From: Chersky-840 sp036511675
Lineage (GTDB): Bacteria; Actinomycetota; Acidimicrobiia; Acidimicrobiales; UBA8190
Reading direction: 5' to 3'
Assembly: GCA_036511675.1 (NCBI GenBank)
Contig: DATCBU010000097.1
Span: forward strand, 1-64,000
Length of the DNA: 64,000 nucleotides
Part shown: piece by piece, positions 50,189-59,003 of the stretch
How positions within the stretch are numbered: the first letter of the stretch is position 1
Layout of the letters: each line of letters begins with the position of its first letter
Translations under genes and position numbers: made by a program
The notes under the pieces: model-generated
Databases searched by the model: none
Seen by the model: the letters and a program-made list of their open reading frames with translations, nothing else
Told to the model about the DNA's origin: nothing

Positions 50189-51223
50189 CTACAACAGGAA
50201 TTCCGCCATCATGCGCAACGTGTCGGCGCTGCCCGCCACGAGCAGCGTGGTGGCGATGGACTCCTGCCACGCCGCCAGCTCGTCGTGGATCTTCTGGCGC
50301 GGGCCGATGAGGGCGATCTTCTCCACCATCGAGGTGGGCACGGCCGCGGCGGCCTCGTCCTTGTGGCCGTCGAGGTAGAGCTCCTGGATCTTGTGCGCCT
50401 CGGCCTCGAAGCCCATGCGGACGAACACGTCGAAGTGGAAGTTCATCTCCTTGGCCCCCATCCCCCCGATGTAGAGGGCCAACATGGGCCGGTACAGATC
50501 GGCGGCCTGCTCGACGTCGTCGTCGACCACGACGGGGCAGAAGGCGATCACCTCGAAGTCCGCGGCGCTGTGCCTGGCCCCGGGCCGGGCGAAGCCCTCG
50601 TCGAGGGCGGTGGAGAACTCACCCATGTGGGCAGGGGAGAAGAAGATCGGGAACCACCCGTCGGCGATCTCCGCCGCCAGTGCCACGTTCTTGGGCCCCT
50701 CGGCCCCGAGTACGATCGGGATGTCGTTGCGCAGGGGGTGGACGATGGCCTTGAGCGGCTTGCCCAGGCCCGTGCCTCCCGGATACGGCAAGGGATAGTG
50801 GGGCCCGACGTTGGTCACCGGAGCCTGGCGGGCGAGCACCTGGCGCACGATCGAGACGTACTCGCGCGTCCGGGCCAAAGGCTTGGGGAAGGGCTGGCCG
50901 TACCAGCCCTCGACGACCTGCGGCCCTGACACTCCCAGGCCCAGCACGAGTCGTCCCCCGCACAGATGGTCGAGGGTCAGTGCCGCCATGGCCATGGCGG
51001 TGGGGGTCCGCGCCGACAGTTGGCACAGGGCCGTGCCCAGGCGGACTTGTGTGGTGCGCGAGCCCCACCATGCCAACGGGGTCAGGGCGTCGGACCCGTA
51101 GGCCTCCGCTGTCCACACCGAGTCGAAGCCCAGGCGCTCGGCCTCGGCCACCAGTTCCGGGGCGTTGGCGGGCGGACCGGCGCCCCAATACCCGAGTTGC
51201 AGTCCCAGCTTCAGGCTCGTCAT
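50189..51223 (-). CDS. LLM-class F420-dependent oxidoreductase
   Basis: A 344-residue luciferase-like TIM barrel. F420-dependent members are marked by MTSLKLGLQLGYWGAGP, then ERLGFDSVWTAEAYGSDALTPLAW, VLGLGVSGPQVVEGWYG and IPIVLGAEGPKN. They transfer hydride to or from F420 on alcohols, ketones or enones. AGGAGGG precedes the ATG at 51223. It is the third gene of a minus-strand series after the P450 and another LLM enzyme, suggesting a role in steroid or isoprenoid oxidation, which is inference. Confidence 0.87.
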   Translation of the reverse strand: MTSLKLGLQLGYWGAGPPANAPELVAEAERLGFDSVWTAEAYGSDALTPLAWWGSRTTQVRLGTALCQLSARTPTAMAMAALTLDHLCGGRLVLGLGVSGPQVVEGWYGQPFPKPLARTREYVSIVRQVLARQAPVTNVGPHYPLPYPGGTGLGKPLKAIVHPLRNDIPIVLGAEGPKNVALAAEIADGWFPIFFSPAHMGEFSTALDEGFARPGARHSAADFEVIAFCPVVVDDDVEQAADLYRPMLALYIGGMGAKEMNFHFDVFVRMGFEAEAHKIQELYLDGHKDEAAAAVPTSMVEKIALIGPRQKIHDELAAWQESIATTLLVAGSADTLRMMAEFLL

Positions 51224-51251
51224 CGGGCCCTCCTGTCGGCGTGAGGTGTCG

Positions 51252-52160
51252 TCATCCCATCTTGGCCACGATCTCGTCGGCAAAGCGCGCCGACGCGTCG
51301 AGCCGGACCTGCAATTGCATCTCGGGGGGGGCTGTGGCGTCCACCTTGGCCACCATGGCCGGCGCACACAGGGTGTCGGTGACCCCGAAGTCCTCCTCGA
51401 AGCTCCGGTACAGATCGGCATCGGGCTTGGCCCACAGCGACAGGTAGATCGAGAACGGCTCGTGCTCACGCCCTGCCCGGCGCCGCTGTTCGGCCAACTC
51501 GCCGAGGTACGTCCGGGCCTGGTCCGGTTGGTAGGCGCCGGCCGCCACCCAGCCGTCGCACAGCGAGGCCGCCCGGCGCAGCGCGGGGGCGGAGTGCCCG
51601 CCCCCGATGATGGGGATCGGGCCCGGGGGCGAGGGCTCCATCTTCATGGCGGGGACGTCGTAGTGCGGACCGTGGTACTCGACCCATCCCCCTGCCCACA
51701 GGGCTCGCAGGGCGGGGATCATGTCGTCGAGCCGCTTTCCCCGGGTGTGGAAGTCCTGTCCGGTCGCCACGAACTCCTCTTCACACCACCCCACTCCCAC
51801 GCCGAGCGCCACTCGACCTTGGGAGAGCACCGCGGCGGTGCCCACCTGCTTCGCCACCGTCATGAGGTCGCGTGCCGGTGCGATGTAGACCCCTGTCGTG
51901 AACTCGAGATTCCGGGTCACAGCCGCCATGGCGGAGATGAGGCACCATGCGTCGGGCCAGTGCGTGTCGGGATCCCAGTGGTCCCCGAACCCCGGGGCGC
52001 CGTCCTCGCGCGTGGAGTACGTGTAGCGCGACTGGCGGTCGCGGGGGAAGAACATGTGGTCCGACACGTACATCCCGGCATAGCCCTGCTCGTCGGCGGC
52101 CTTGGCCAACTCGAGGGTGTGCAGGGTCGGGAGGAACGTCACCGCTTGATGAAATCGCAC
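51252..52160 (-). CDS. LLM-class F420-dependent oxidoreductase
   Basis: A 302-residue luciferase-like protein of the TIGR03619-type group. Visible features are AADEQGYAGMYVSDHMFF, the LEFTTGVYIAPARDLMTVAKQ strand, RVALGVGVGWCEEEF and IPIIGGGHSAPALRRA. It lies 47 bases after the P450 stop and 28 before the other LLM gene, so the three are likely one operon. GAGGAGAGG precedes the GTG. A steroid substrate is suggested only by context. Confidence 0.87.
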   Translation of the reverse strand: MRFHQAVTFLPTLHTLELAKAADEQGYAGMYVSDHMFFPRDRQSRYTYSTREDGAPGFGDHWDPDTHWPDAWCLISAMAAVTRNLEFTTGVYIAPARDLMTVAKQVGTAAVLSQGRVALGVGVGWCEEEFVATGQDFHTRGKRLDDMIPALRALWAGGWVEYHGPHYDVPAMKMEPSPPGPIPIIGGGHSAPALRRAASLCDGWVAAGAYQPDQARTYLGELAEQRRRAGREHEPFSIYLSLWAKPDADLYRSFEEDFGVTDTLCAPAMVAKVDATAPPEMQLQVRLDASARFADEIVAKMG

Positions 52161-52207
52161 AAAACCAGCCTCTCCTCGGTCGCCCGTCGCTGCCGGCGAC
52201 CCGCTCG

Positions 52208-53440
52208 TCAGCGTCCGACCGGTGCGCCCGGGCTGAAGGCGATTGGAAGGTGCTTCACGCCGTTGATGAACGCCGACTGGAGTCGCTTCGCCTCCCCGTC
52301 GAGGCGCATGTCGGGCATGCGGTCGAGGAGATGCTGGAACATGACCCGGATTTCCATCCGGGCCAGGTTCGTTCCCAGGCAGAAGTGCGGTCCGCCACCG
52401 CCGAAGGCCATGTGTGGGTTTGGGGACCGGCCGATGTCGAACGTGTCGGGGTTCTCGAAGATGTCCTCGTCACGGTTGGCCGAGATGTGGAAGAAGACCA
52501 CCTTCTGGTCCTCTTCGATGTGCTGGCCACGGATCTCCACGGGTCCGGTGGTCTGGCGGCGGAAGTTCATGACGGGGGTCACGAAACGCAGCATCTCGTC
52601 GGTGGCGGTCGGCAGGAGTGAGCGGTCGGCGAGCAGGCGCTGCCACTGGTCGGGGTTCTGGAAGAAGGCGTGCATCGCCCCCGAGATCAGGTTGCGCGTC
52701 GTTTCGTTGCCGGCCACCGTGAGGAGCAGGAAGAAGAGCTCGAGCTCGAGCTCCGAAAGCTGGTCGCCATCGACCTCGACGTTGGCGAGCACGCTCATGA
52801 GGTCGTCGGCCGGTTTGGCCTTCTTCTGGGCGAAGAGCTCCGCCGCGTAAGTGAAGAGCTCGATGGCCGCCTCGCCGGCGTAGTTCTCGCCGTCGGCATT
52901 GGTCTGGAACTCGGGATCCTCTTGTCCGATCATCCGGTTGGACCAGTCGAACATGTTGTGACGGTCGGCCTGGGGTACGCCGAGGAGATCGGCAATGACC
53001 TGGAGCGGGAGCTCGGCGGAGATGTCGGTGACGAAGTCGGCTTCGCCTTTCTCGATGACGGCGTCGATGATCTCGTCGGCCGTCTTGTGGATCTTCTCCT
53101 CGAGGGAGTTCACCATGCGCGGGGTGAAGCCCTTGTTCACCAGACGCCGGTAGCGCGTGTGCAGAGGAGGGTCCATGTTCAGCATCATGAGACGCTGCTG
53201 CTCGAGCTGCTCGTCGGGCATCTCCCACAGCAACGTGGCCCGCTTGGCCGAGGAGAAGTGCTCGTAGTCCCGATTCACCGCAACGCAATCGTCGTACTTG
53301 GTCACGGCCCAGAACCCGGGGCCCTCGGGCTCCTCGTGCCAGTACACCGGCGCCTGGCGCCTGAGCTCGGCGAACCAAGCGTGAGGCACGTCCGAGACGA
53401 AATTCGTCGAGTCGATCAGGTCGATCTCGCTGAGCTCCAT
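52208..53440 (-). CDS. Cytochrome P450, CYP125/CYP142-like
   Basis: A 410-residue soluble bacterial P450. The heme-ligand loop is FGGGGPHFCLGTNLARME with C354; the I-helix oxygen-activation motif is AGNETTRN; the K-helix ExxR is EMLR. The stretch MLNMDPPLHTRYRRLVNKGFTPRMV and DWSNRMIGQEDPEF closely recall the mycobacterial steroid C26 (C27) hydroxylases. Its gene is divergent from an igr-like operon and has a KstR-like box about 95 bases upstream, which supports oxidation of the cholesterol side-chain terminus. GAGGAGGAC precedes the ATG. Confidence 0.85.
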   Translation of the reverse strand: MELSEIDLIDSTNFVSDVPHAWFAELRRQAPVYWHEEPEGPGFWAVTKYDDCVAVNRDYEHFSSAKRATLLWEMPDEQLEQQRLMMLNMDPPLHTRYRRLVNKGFTPRMVNSLEEKIHKTADEIIDAVIEKGEADFVTDISAELPLQVIADLLGVPQADRHNMFDWSNRMIGQEDPEFQTNADGENYAGEAAIELFTYAAELFAQKKAKPADDLMSVLANVEVDGDQLSELELELFFLLLTVAGNETTRNLISGAMHAFFQNPDQWQRLLADRSLLPTATDEMLRFVTPVMNFRRQTTGPVEIRGQHIEEDQKVVFFHISANRDEDIFENPDTFDIGRSPNPHMAFGGGGPHFCLGTNLARMEIRVMFQHLLDRMPDMRLDGEAKRLQSAFINGVKHLPIAFSPGAPVGR

Positions 53441-53533
53441 GGCCGGTCCTCCTCGGATGCGTCCGGCGTCCCGGCCCGAGGTGCTCGAGCCGTGGCCGAG
53501 GATCCCCGCCCGCCGTAGGGCCGGCCACGTTTT

Positions 53534-53547
53534 CAGAACGTGTTCCA
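53534..53547 (-). promoter_or_regulatory. KstR-like operator, one mismatch (CAGAACGTGTTCCA)
   Basis: The core GAACGTGTTC has both AAC and GTT half-sites at the right spacing; only the first outer T of TnnAACnnGTTnnA is replaced. It lies about 95 bases before the P450 start. The 2-base centre excludes LexA, whose half-sites are 4 bases apart. Confidence 0.6.
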
Positions 53548-53700
53548 GTCATGATACGCCGCCGCCCCGACCCCGGCCAACAGGGACGGCCGGATCCCAC
53601 AGGCGCGCTACCAGGCCGTCGCGACCTGGTGTCGGCAGCCGCCCGGGCACGTGGGCAACCGATTGTCGCGGGCCGCGGTGCGGCTGGTACGGTGCCAAAC

Positions 53701-53714
53701 TAGAACGAGTTATA
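53701..53714 (+). promoter_or_regulatory. KstR-like operator TAGAACGAGTTATA
   Basis: A perfect match to TnnAACnnGTTnnA, about 100 bases before the first gene of the igr-like operon at 53814. The position fits repression by a KstR-type TetR regulator relieved by a steroid-CoA ligand. Confidence 0.7.
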
Positions 53715-53813
53715 GCGACGAGCCCCTGCTGCAGCGGTGAGTCACGGCAGCAAACGAGCCCACGCGATGGCCGGGACCGGGCAACCGGCTCGGACCGGTG
53801 GTAGGAGGGCGCC

Positions 53814-54992
53814 ATGTTCCTGGAGGAGAGCCCCGAGCAGCTGGCCCTGCGCCAGGAGCTGCGCGCGTACTACGCCGAGCTGCTCACCGACGAGGTGCGC
53901 CGGGGCATCGGCGAGGTGGGCGAGGGCGGCGAGCTGTGGCGCCAGGTCGTGGGCCGCATCGGCAAGGACGGGTGGCTGGGTATCGGATGGCCCAAGGAGT
54001 TCGGGGGCCAGGGCCGTCCCGCCACCGACCAGTTCATCTTCTTCGACGAGACCCGGCGGGCGAGCGCGCCGTTCCCGTTCGTGACCGTCAACACCGTGGG
54101 CCCCACGATCATGCGGTTCGGCACCGAGGAGCAGAAGTCGTTCTTCCTCCCCGCCATCCTGGCCGGTGAGGTCAATTTCGCCATCGGCTACACCGAGCCC
54201 GAAGCGGGCACCGACCTCGCCTCGCTCCAGACGCGGGCCGTGCGTGACGGCGACGAGTACGTCGTGAACGGCGCCAAGGTCTTCACGAGCGGGGCCGACA
54301 TGGCGGACTACATCTGGTTGGCGGTGCGCACCAACCCCGATGCGCCCAAGCACAAGGGCATCTCCATCCTGGCCATGTCCACCGGCTCGCCGGGTTTCTC
54401 GTGGAGTCCCATCGTCACGGTGGCGGGTGCCAGGACCACGGCCACCTACTACGCCGACGTCCGGGTGCCGGTCGACCAACTGGTGGGGGCCGAGAACGAG
54501 GGCTGGCGCATGATCACCACGCAGCTCAACCACGAGCGCGTGGGCCTGGCGGCGTGGAGCGGCTTCGCCTCGCAGCTCTACGAGGAAGTCGCGGCGTGGG
54601 CGGCGGCCACGGTCACCCCCGACGGCCCCACCGTGCTCGACCTGGGGTGGGTGCAGGCGGACCTGGCCCGGTGCCGGGCCGAGCTCGAGGCCATGTACCT
54701 CCTCAACTGGCGCATGGCGACGGCGCTGTCGGCCGACACCATGAGCCCGGCCGACTCCTCGACGGTGAAGGTGTTCGGGGTGGAGCGCAGCATCGACATC
54801 TACCGGCGCCTGCTCGGCATCGTGGGGGCGGGTGGCTATCTCTCCCCCGACTCTCCCGGGGCGGTGCTGGCGGGCCGGCTCGAGCGCACCGCCCGCCACG
54901 CCCAGATCAATACCTTCGGCGGGGGCGTCAACGAGATCCAGCGCGAGATCGTGGCCATGGCCGGCCTGGGCATGACCCGGGCGGCGCGGTGA
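53814..54992 (+). CDS. fadE29: Acyl-CoA dehydrogenase, FadE29/ChsE2-like
   Basis: A 392-residue acyl-CoA dehydrogenase that closely recalls mycobacterial FadE29: GWLGIGWPKEFGGQG, VNFAIGYTEPEAGTDLASLQT, MADYIWLAVRTNPDAPKHKGISIL, ITTQLNHERVGL and NTFGGGVNEIQREIVA. In mycobacteria FadE28-FadE29 is an alpha2beta2 enzyme that dehydrogenates the three-carbon side chain of 3-oxo-pregnene-carboxyl-CoA. The start codon overlaps no other gene, and GGTAGGAGGGCGCC lies just before the ATG. The operon order and the KstR box support the steroid role; the substrate is not shown directly. Confidence 0.85.
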   Translation: MFLEESPEQLALRQELRAYYAELLTDEVRRGIGEVGEGGELWRQVVGRIGKDGWLGIGWPKEFGGQGRPATDQFIFFDETRRASAPFPFVTVNTVGPTIMRFGTEEQKSFFLPAILAGEVNFAIGYTEPEAGTDLASLQTRAVRDGDEYVVNGAKVFTSGADMADYIWLAVRTNPDAPKHKGISILAMSTGSPGFSWSPIVTVAGARTTATYYADVRVPVDQLVGAENEGWRMITTQLNHERVGLAAWSGFASQLYEEVAAWAAATVTPDGPTVLDLGWVQADLARCRAELEAMYLLNWRMATALSADTMSPADSSTVKVFGVERSIDIYRRLLGIVGAGGYLSPDSPGAVLAGRLERTARHAQINTFGGGVNEIQREIVAMAGLGMTRAAR

Positions 54993-56020
54993 GCCTGGTG
55001 ACACCCGAACACGGCGCGTCGCACGACGCCGAGGCGCTGCTGGCCCGGCTGCGCGCCTTCGAGGGCAAGCCCAGCGGACCACCGATGGAGGGGCGCGACG
55101 AGGTCAACCAGGCCATGATCCGGCACTGGGTCGACGCCATGGGCGACGAGAACCCCGTCTACGTCGATGCGCAGTCGGCCCGGGAGAACGGTTTCCCGGG
55201 GGTGGTGGCCCCGCCCACCATGCTCCAGGCGTGGACCATGCGCGGCCTTCTCTCCCAGCCCGGGGGCGCCTGGCAGGCGCCGCGCCATGCGTCGGGCGAA
55301 GTATCGGCGCAAGAGCAACTCTTCGACATCTTCAACGCGGCGGGGTTCACCTCGGTGGTGGCGACCAACTGCGACCAGGAGTACGTCCGGCCCATCGTGC
55401 TGGGGGACCAGTTGACGGTGACATCGGTCATCGACTCGGTGTCGCCCGAGAAACACACCGGCCTGGGTGACGGGCATTTCGTGACCACCCGTCTGGAATT
55501 CACCGACCAACACGGTGAGCGGGTGGCCACCATGCGCTTCCGCATCCTGCGGTTCCGGCCCCAGGCGCCCAAGCCCAAGGTCGACGCCTCTGTGCGGCCC
55601 CGGCCCGCCATCACGCACGACATCGCCTTCTTCTTCGAGGGCGCCCGACAGGGGAACCTGCTCATCCAACGCTGTGCGGAGTGCGGGGTGTTGCGCCATC
55701 CACCTCGCCCGGCGTGTGCGTCGTGCGGCTCCTTCGAGTGGGACACGGTGGCCTCGAGCGGGCGGGGGACGGTCTACAGCTTCGTCGTCGTCCATCACCC
55801 TCAGGTCGGCGGCTTCGACTACCCCCTGCCCATCGCCGTGGTCGAGCTCGAGGAGGGGACACGCCTGGTGGGAGACCTGATAGGCGTCGATCCCGTCGCC
55901 GTGGAGATCGGGATGCCGGTGGTGGTCGAGATGGTGGCCGTCGACGACGAGCTCACCATCCCGATGTTCCGACCCGCATCCCCCGGTGCCGTCGTCGGCG
56001 GCAAGGCAGGGGTGGCCTGA
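54989..56020 (+). CDS. chsH2: Enoyl-CoA hydratase subunit with DUF35/OB-fold, ChsH2-like
   Basis: A 343-residue two-domain protein. Residues 20-190 are a MaoC hot-dog domain whose catalytic motif reads GDENPVYVD, with Tyr instead of His, as expected for the non-catalytic subunit. Residues 205-330 are a DUF35 domain: a zinc ribbon with CAECG and CASCG, then an OB-fold. In mycobacteria the ChsH1-ChsH2 heterotetramer hydrates the steroid enoyl-CoA, and the DUF35 part recruits the aldolase Ltp2. The GTG overlaps the preceding stop (GTGA), and its stop overlaps the next ATG by one base. Confidence 0.86.
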   Translation: MSLVTPEHGASHDAEALLARLRAFEGKPSGPPMEGRDEVNQAMIRHWVDAMGDENPVYVDAQSARENGFPGVVAPPTMLQAWTMRGLLSQPGGAWQAPRHASGEVSAQEQLFDIFNAAGFTSVVATNCDQEYVRPIVLGDQLTVTSVIDSVSPEKHTGLGDGHFVTTRLEFTDQHGERVATMRFRILRFRPQAPKPKVDASVRPRPAITHDIAFFFEGARQGNLLIQRCAECGVLRHPPRPACASCGSFEWDTVASSGRGTVYSFVVVHHPQVGGFDYPLPIAVVELEEGTRLVGDLIGVDPVAVEIGMPVVVEMVAVDDELTIPMFRPASPGAVVGGKAGVA

Positions 56021-57192
56021 TGGAATTCGACTTCACCGAGCAACAGCTGGCGGTGTCGGAGGCCGCGGCCACGATCTTCCAGGGCATGTGTGCCGTCGAG
56101 CGGGTGGCGGCGGTAGAGGACAGCGCCGACCGCTTCGACGAGGCCCTGTGGTCCGAGCTCGCCAAGGCGAACCTTCTCGGGTTGGCCGTCCCCGAGGAGC
56201 ACGGCGGTTCGGGTCTGGGGCTGACCGAATTGTGCCTCGTCCTCGAACAACAAGGTCGGGCCGTGGCGCCCGTCCCGTTGTGGGCCACCGTCGTCCTGGG
56301 GGCGCTGCCCGTGGCGCGCTTCGGGACCCCCGAGCAACGGGCCCGGTGGCTGCCGGGCGTGGCGACCGGAGACGTCCGGCTCTCGGCCGCGCTCAACGAG
56401 GTGGCGGCCAGCGCCCGCAACCACCCCACGGTGCGCGCCGTGCGCGACGGGGAGCAGTGGCGACTGCACGGGACCGCATTTGCGGTTCCCCAGGCGCACC
56501 TCGCCGCCCGCATCCTCGTCCCCGCCGCGGTCGAGGGCACCCCCGACGAGGGGACCATCGTGGCCCTCGTCGACCCGACCGGTCCCGGCGCCACACTCGA
56601 GCGCGCCACCACCACCGATCACCAGATCCATCCCCACGTCCATCTGGACGGGGCACCCGCCGGGGAGCACGACGTGATAGCCGGGCCCGGTGACGGCGCC
56701 GGCGCGGTGGCGTGGATGCTCGACCGGGCGCGCACGGGCTTGTGTGCCATCCAGCTGGGAGTGACCGAGGAAGCGGTGCGCCGCGCCGCCGCCTACCTCA
56801 ACCAGCGTCACCAGTTCGGGCGTCCGTTGTCGTCGTTCCAGGGGACCATGCTGCGCGCCGCCGATGCCTACATCGACACCGAGGCCATCCGGGTCACGAC
56901 GTGGCAGGCAGCGTGGCGCATCGACGAGCATCTCCCCGCCACCGAAGCCGTCGCCGTCGCCCACTGGTGGGCGTCAGAGGCGGGCCAGCGCGTGGTGCAC
57001 GCCACCCAGCACCTCCACGGCGGCCTGGGGGCGGACATCTCCTACCCGATCCACCGCTACTTCCTGTGGGGCAAGCAGATCGAGCTGATGCTGCAGGGCC
57101 CGAGCGCCGAGCTGGCCCGCCTGGGCTCGCTGCTGGCGACGCGTCTGCGCAGCTCGTCGGGAGCGGACCTCGCCGGAGTGGAGGGACCGTGA
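56020..57192 (+). CDS. fadE28: Acyl-CoA dehydrogenase, FadE28/ChsE1-like
   Basis: A 390-residue dehydrogenase of the more divergent type. It has MEFDFTEQQLAVSEAAATIF, LLGLAVPEEHGGSGLGLTEL, NQRHQFGRPLSSFQGTMLRAADAYIDTEA and TQHLHGGLGADISYPIHRYF. The FAD-binding elements are shared with a partner subunit, as in the mycobacterial FadE28-FadE29 complex. The gene order differs from mycobacteria: chsH2 lies between the two dehydrogenases here. It overlaps the preceding gene by one base and the next by four. Confidence 0.84.
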   Translation: MEFDFTEQQLAVSEAAATIFQGMCAVERVAAVEDSADRFDEALWSELAKANLLGLAVPEEHGGSGLGLTELCLVLEQQGRAVAPVPLWATVVLGALPVARFGTPEQRARWLPGVATGDVRLSAALNEVAASARNHPTVRAVRDGEQWRLHGTAFAVPQAHLAARILVPAAVEGTPDEGTIVALVDPTGPGATLERATTTDHQIHPHVHLDGAPAGEHDVIAGPGDGAGAVAWMLDRARTGLCAIQLGVTEEAVRRAAAYLNQRHQFGRPLSSFQGTMLRAADAYIDTEAIRVTTWQAAWRIDEHLPATEAVAVAHWWASEAGQRVVHATQHLHGGLGADISYPIHRYFLWGKQIELMLQGPSAELARLGSLLATRLRSSSGADLAGVEGP

Positions 57193-57653
57193 GCCCCGTG
57201 CGCGCCGGTACCTTGAGGTTCGGTCACATCGCCGTGGGCGACGCGCTCCCCGAGCTCGTCATCCCCCTGACCCGGACCCTCATCGTGGCCACGGCCATCG
57301 CCTCGCGCGACTACCAGGACGTGCACCACGACCCGGGCCTGGCTGTCGAACGAGGGTCGCCCGACATCTTCATGAACATTCTCAGCTCCAACGGCTTCGT
57401 GGGGCGCTTCGTGACGGACTGGGCCGGGCCCGGGGCCCGCATCGAGTCCGTGTCGATCCGCCTGGGCGCTCCCAATTATCCGGGCGACACCATGACCCTG
57501 ACGGGAACCGTCACCACCACCGACATCCCGGCGGGGCGTGACGACGGCCGAGGGGTCGTGGAGGTGGCGGTGCGAGGTGCCAACAGTCGCGGCGACCACG
57601 TCACCGGGACCGTCCGTCTGTCGGTGCCCCGTGACGATGCGGGCACTCCATGA
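57189..57653 (+). CDS. chsH1: Enoyl-CoA hydratase catalytic subunit (MaoC), ChsH1-like
   Basis: A 154-residue MaoC hot-dog protein with the catalytic Asp-His of the hydratase 2 motif as D41 and H46 in ASRDYQDVHHD. Sequences VVATAIASRD and MNILSSNGFVGRFVTDW and the closing strands fit the family. It should pair with the ChsH2-like protein, which lacks the His. The GTG overlaps the preceding stop (GTGA), and the next gene begins 10 bases after its stop. Confidence 0.85.
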   Translation: MSPVRAGTLRFGHIAVGDALPELVIPLTRTLIVATAIASRDYQDVHHDPGLAVERGSPDIFMNILSSNGFVGRFVTDWAGPGARIESVSIRLGAPNYPGDTMTLTGTVTTTDIPAGRDDGRGVVEVAVRGANSRGDHVTGTVRLSVPRDDAGTP

Positions 57654-57663
57654 GGCCCGGGTC

Positions 57664-58863
57664 ATGAGCGCGAGGTCCCCCCGTCGCCACAGCTTCGCCG
57701 GTACCACCGCCATCAGTGGGATCGGTGCCACCGAATTCTCCAAGGACTCGGGCCGGAGCGAGCTCCGCCTGGCCGCCGAGGCGGTGCGGAGCGCGCTCGA
57801 CGACGCCGGCATCGCCCCGTCCGACGTCGACGGCCTCGTCACCTTCGCGGCGGACTCCAACCCCGAGATCGAGGTGGCCCGTACCCTGGGCATGGGTGAC
57901 CTCACCTTCTTCAGCCGCATCCACTACGGCGGCGGTGCGGCGTGTGCGACGGTGCACCAGGCCGCCATGGCCGTGGCCAGCGGGGTGGCGGACGTCGTGG
58001 TGTGCTACCGGGCCTTCAACGAGCGCTCGGGCCACCGCTTCGGCACCGGCGTCCAAGGGCGCGCCCCGATCGCCAACGCCGAGAACGCGCACTTCTCGTG
58101 GTACGCCCCCCAGGGACTGCTCACCCCGGCGTCGTGGGTGGCGATGTTCGCCCAGCGGTACCTGCACGCCACCGGGGCCACCACCGAGGACTTCGGTCGC
58201 GTGGCGGTAGCGGACCGGGCCTTCGCTGCGACCAACCCCGCGGCGTGGTTCTACGGCAAGCCCATCACCTTGGAGGACCACCAGGCATCGCGCTGGATCG
58301 TCGAGCCCCTGCGCCTGCTCGACTGCTGCCAGGAATCCGACGGAGGCCAGGCCATCGTGGTCACCAGCCTCGAGCGCGCCCGGGACGGCGCCCGACCGCC
58401 GGCGGTCATCGCCGGCGCGGCCCAGGGATCGGGTGCCCAGCAGGACATGATGACGTCGTACTACCGCGACGACATGACCCGTCTCCCCGAGATGGGCGTG
58501 GTGGCCCGACAACTGTGGGAGACCTCGGGCCTCGGGCCCGACGACATGCAGTGTGCCGTGCTCTACGACCACTTCACGCCGTTCGTGCTCTACCAGCTGG
58601 AGGAGCTCGGATTCTGCGACTGGGGCGAAGCCAAGGAGTTTTTGCGCGACGGGCACATCGGGCCCGGCGGCAAGCTCCCCACCAACACCCACGGCGGCCA
58701 ATTGGGTGAGGCCTACATCCACGGGATGAACGGCATCGCCGAAGGGGTCCGCCAGGTGCGGGGCTCGGCCGTGAACCAGGTGCAGGACACCGAGCACGTC
58801 GTCGTCACCGCCGGCACCGGGGTCCCCACCAGCGGACTGGTGCTGGGCGTCGACCGCCGCTGA
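57664..58863 (+). CDS. ltp2: Lipid-transfer protein/thiolase-like aldolase, Ltp2-like
   Basis: A 399-residue thiolase-superfamily protein without the classical Cys-His-Cys set, as in SCP2-type lipid-transfer proteins. Characteristic pieces are AISGIGATEFSKDSGRSELRLA, RIHYGGGAACATVHQAAMAVA, APQGLLTPASWVAMFAQRYL, TNTHGGQLGEAYIHGMNG. In mycobacteria Ltp2 performs the retro-aldol cleavage that releases propionyl-CoA from the steroid 22-hydroxy intermediate. The ATG at 57664 follows a GCCCGGG; an ATG at 57643 is an alternative. It is the last gene of the operon. Confidence 0.85.
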   Translation: MSARSPRRHSFAGTTAISGIGATEFSKDSGRSELRLAAEAVRSALDDAGIAPSDVDGLVTFAADSNPEIEVARTLGMGDLTFFSRIHYGGGAACATVHQAAMAVASGVADVVVCYRAFNERSGHRFGTGVQGRAPIANAENAHFSWYAPQGLLTPASWVAMFAQRYLHATGATTEDFGRVAVADRAFAATNPAAWFYGKPITLEDHQASRWIVEPLRLLDCCQESDGGQAIVVTSLERARDGARPPAVIAGAAQGSGAQQDMMTSYYRDDMTRLPEMGVVARQLWETSGLGPDDMQCAVLYDHFTPFVLYQLEELGFCDWGEAKEFLRDGHIGPGGKLPTNTHGGQLGEAYIHGMNGIAEGVRQVRGSAVNQVQDTEHVVVTAGTGVPTSGLVLGVDRR

Positions 58864-59003
58864 GGTGGAATCGACCGAGGCTCTACTGGGCTTCGATCGT
58901 CAAAGGTGCAGGTGAGAGGCCCTGGCGCCATGTGACTGAACCTTGCCCCCGAACCGGCCGATCTAACCAGGGTGGCGATGTCGAGGGGTGAGGGGGGCCG
59001 AGG

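Larger units (their letters stand above)
53441..53813. other. Divergent regulatory region between P450 and igr-like operon
   Basis: A 373-base gap without a gene. It carries two KstR-like boxes, one near each gene. The centre (about 53560-53690) shows no reading frame of note and no strong hairpin. Confidence 0.7.

Noticed and set aside
53534..53547. LexA (SOS) box
   Set aside because: GAACGTGTTC has two central bases, whereas actinobacterial LexA boxes have four (GAACnnnnGTTC). The KstR pattern fits better and the adjacent genes are steroid-type.
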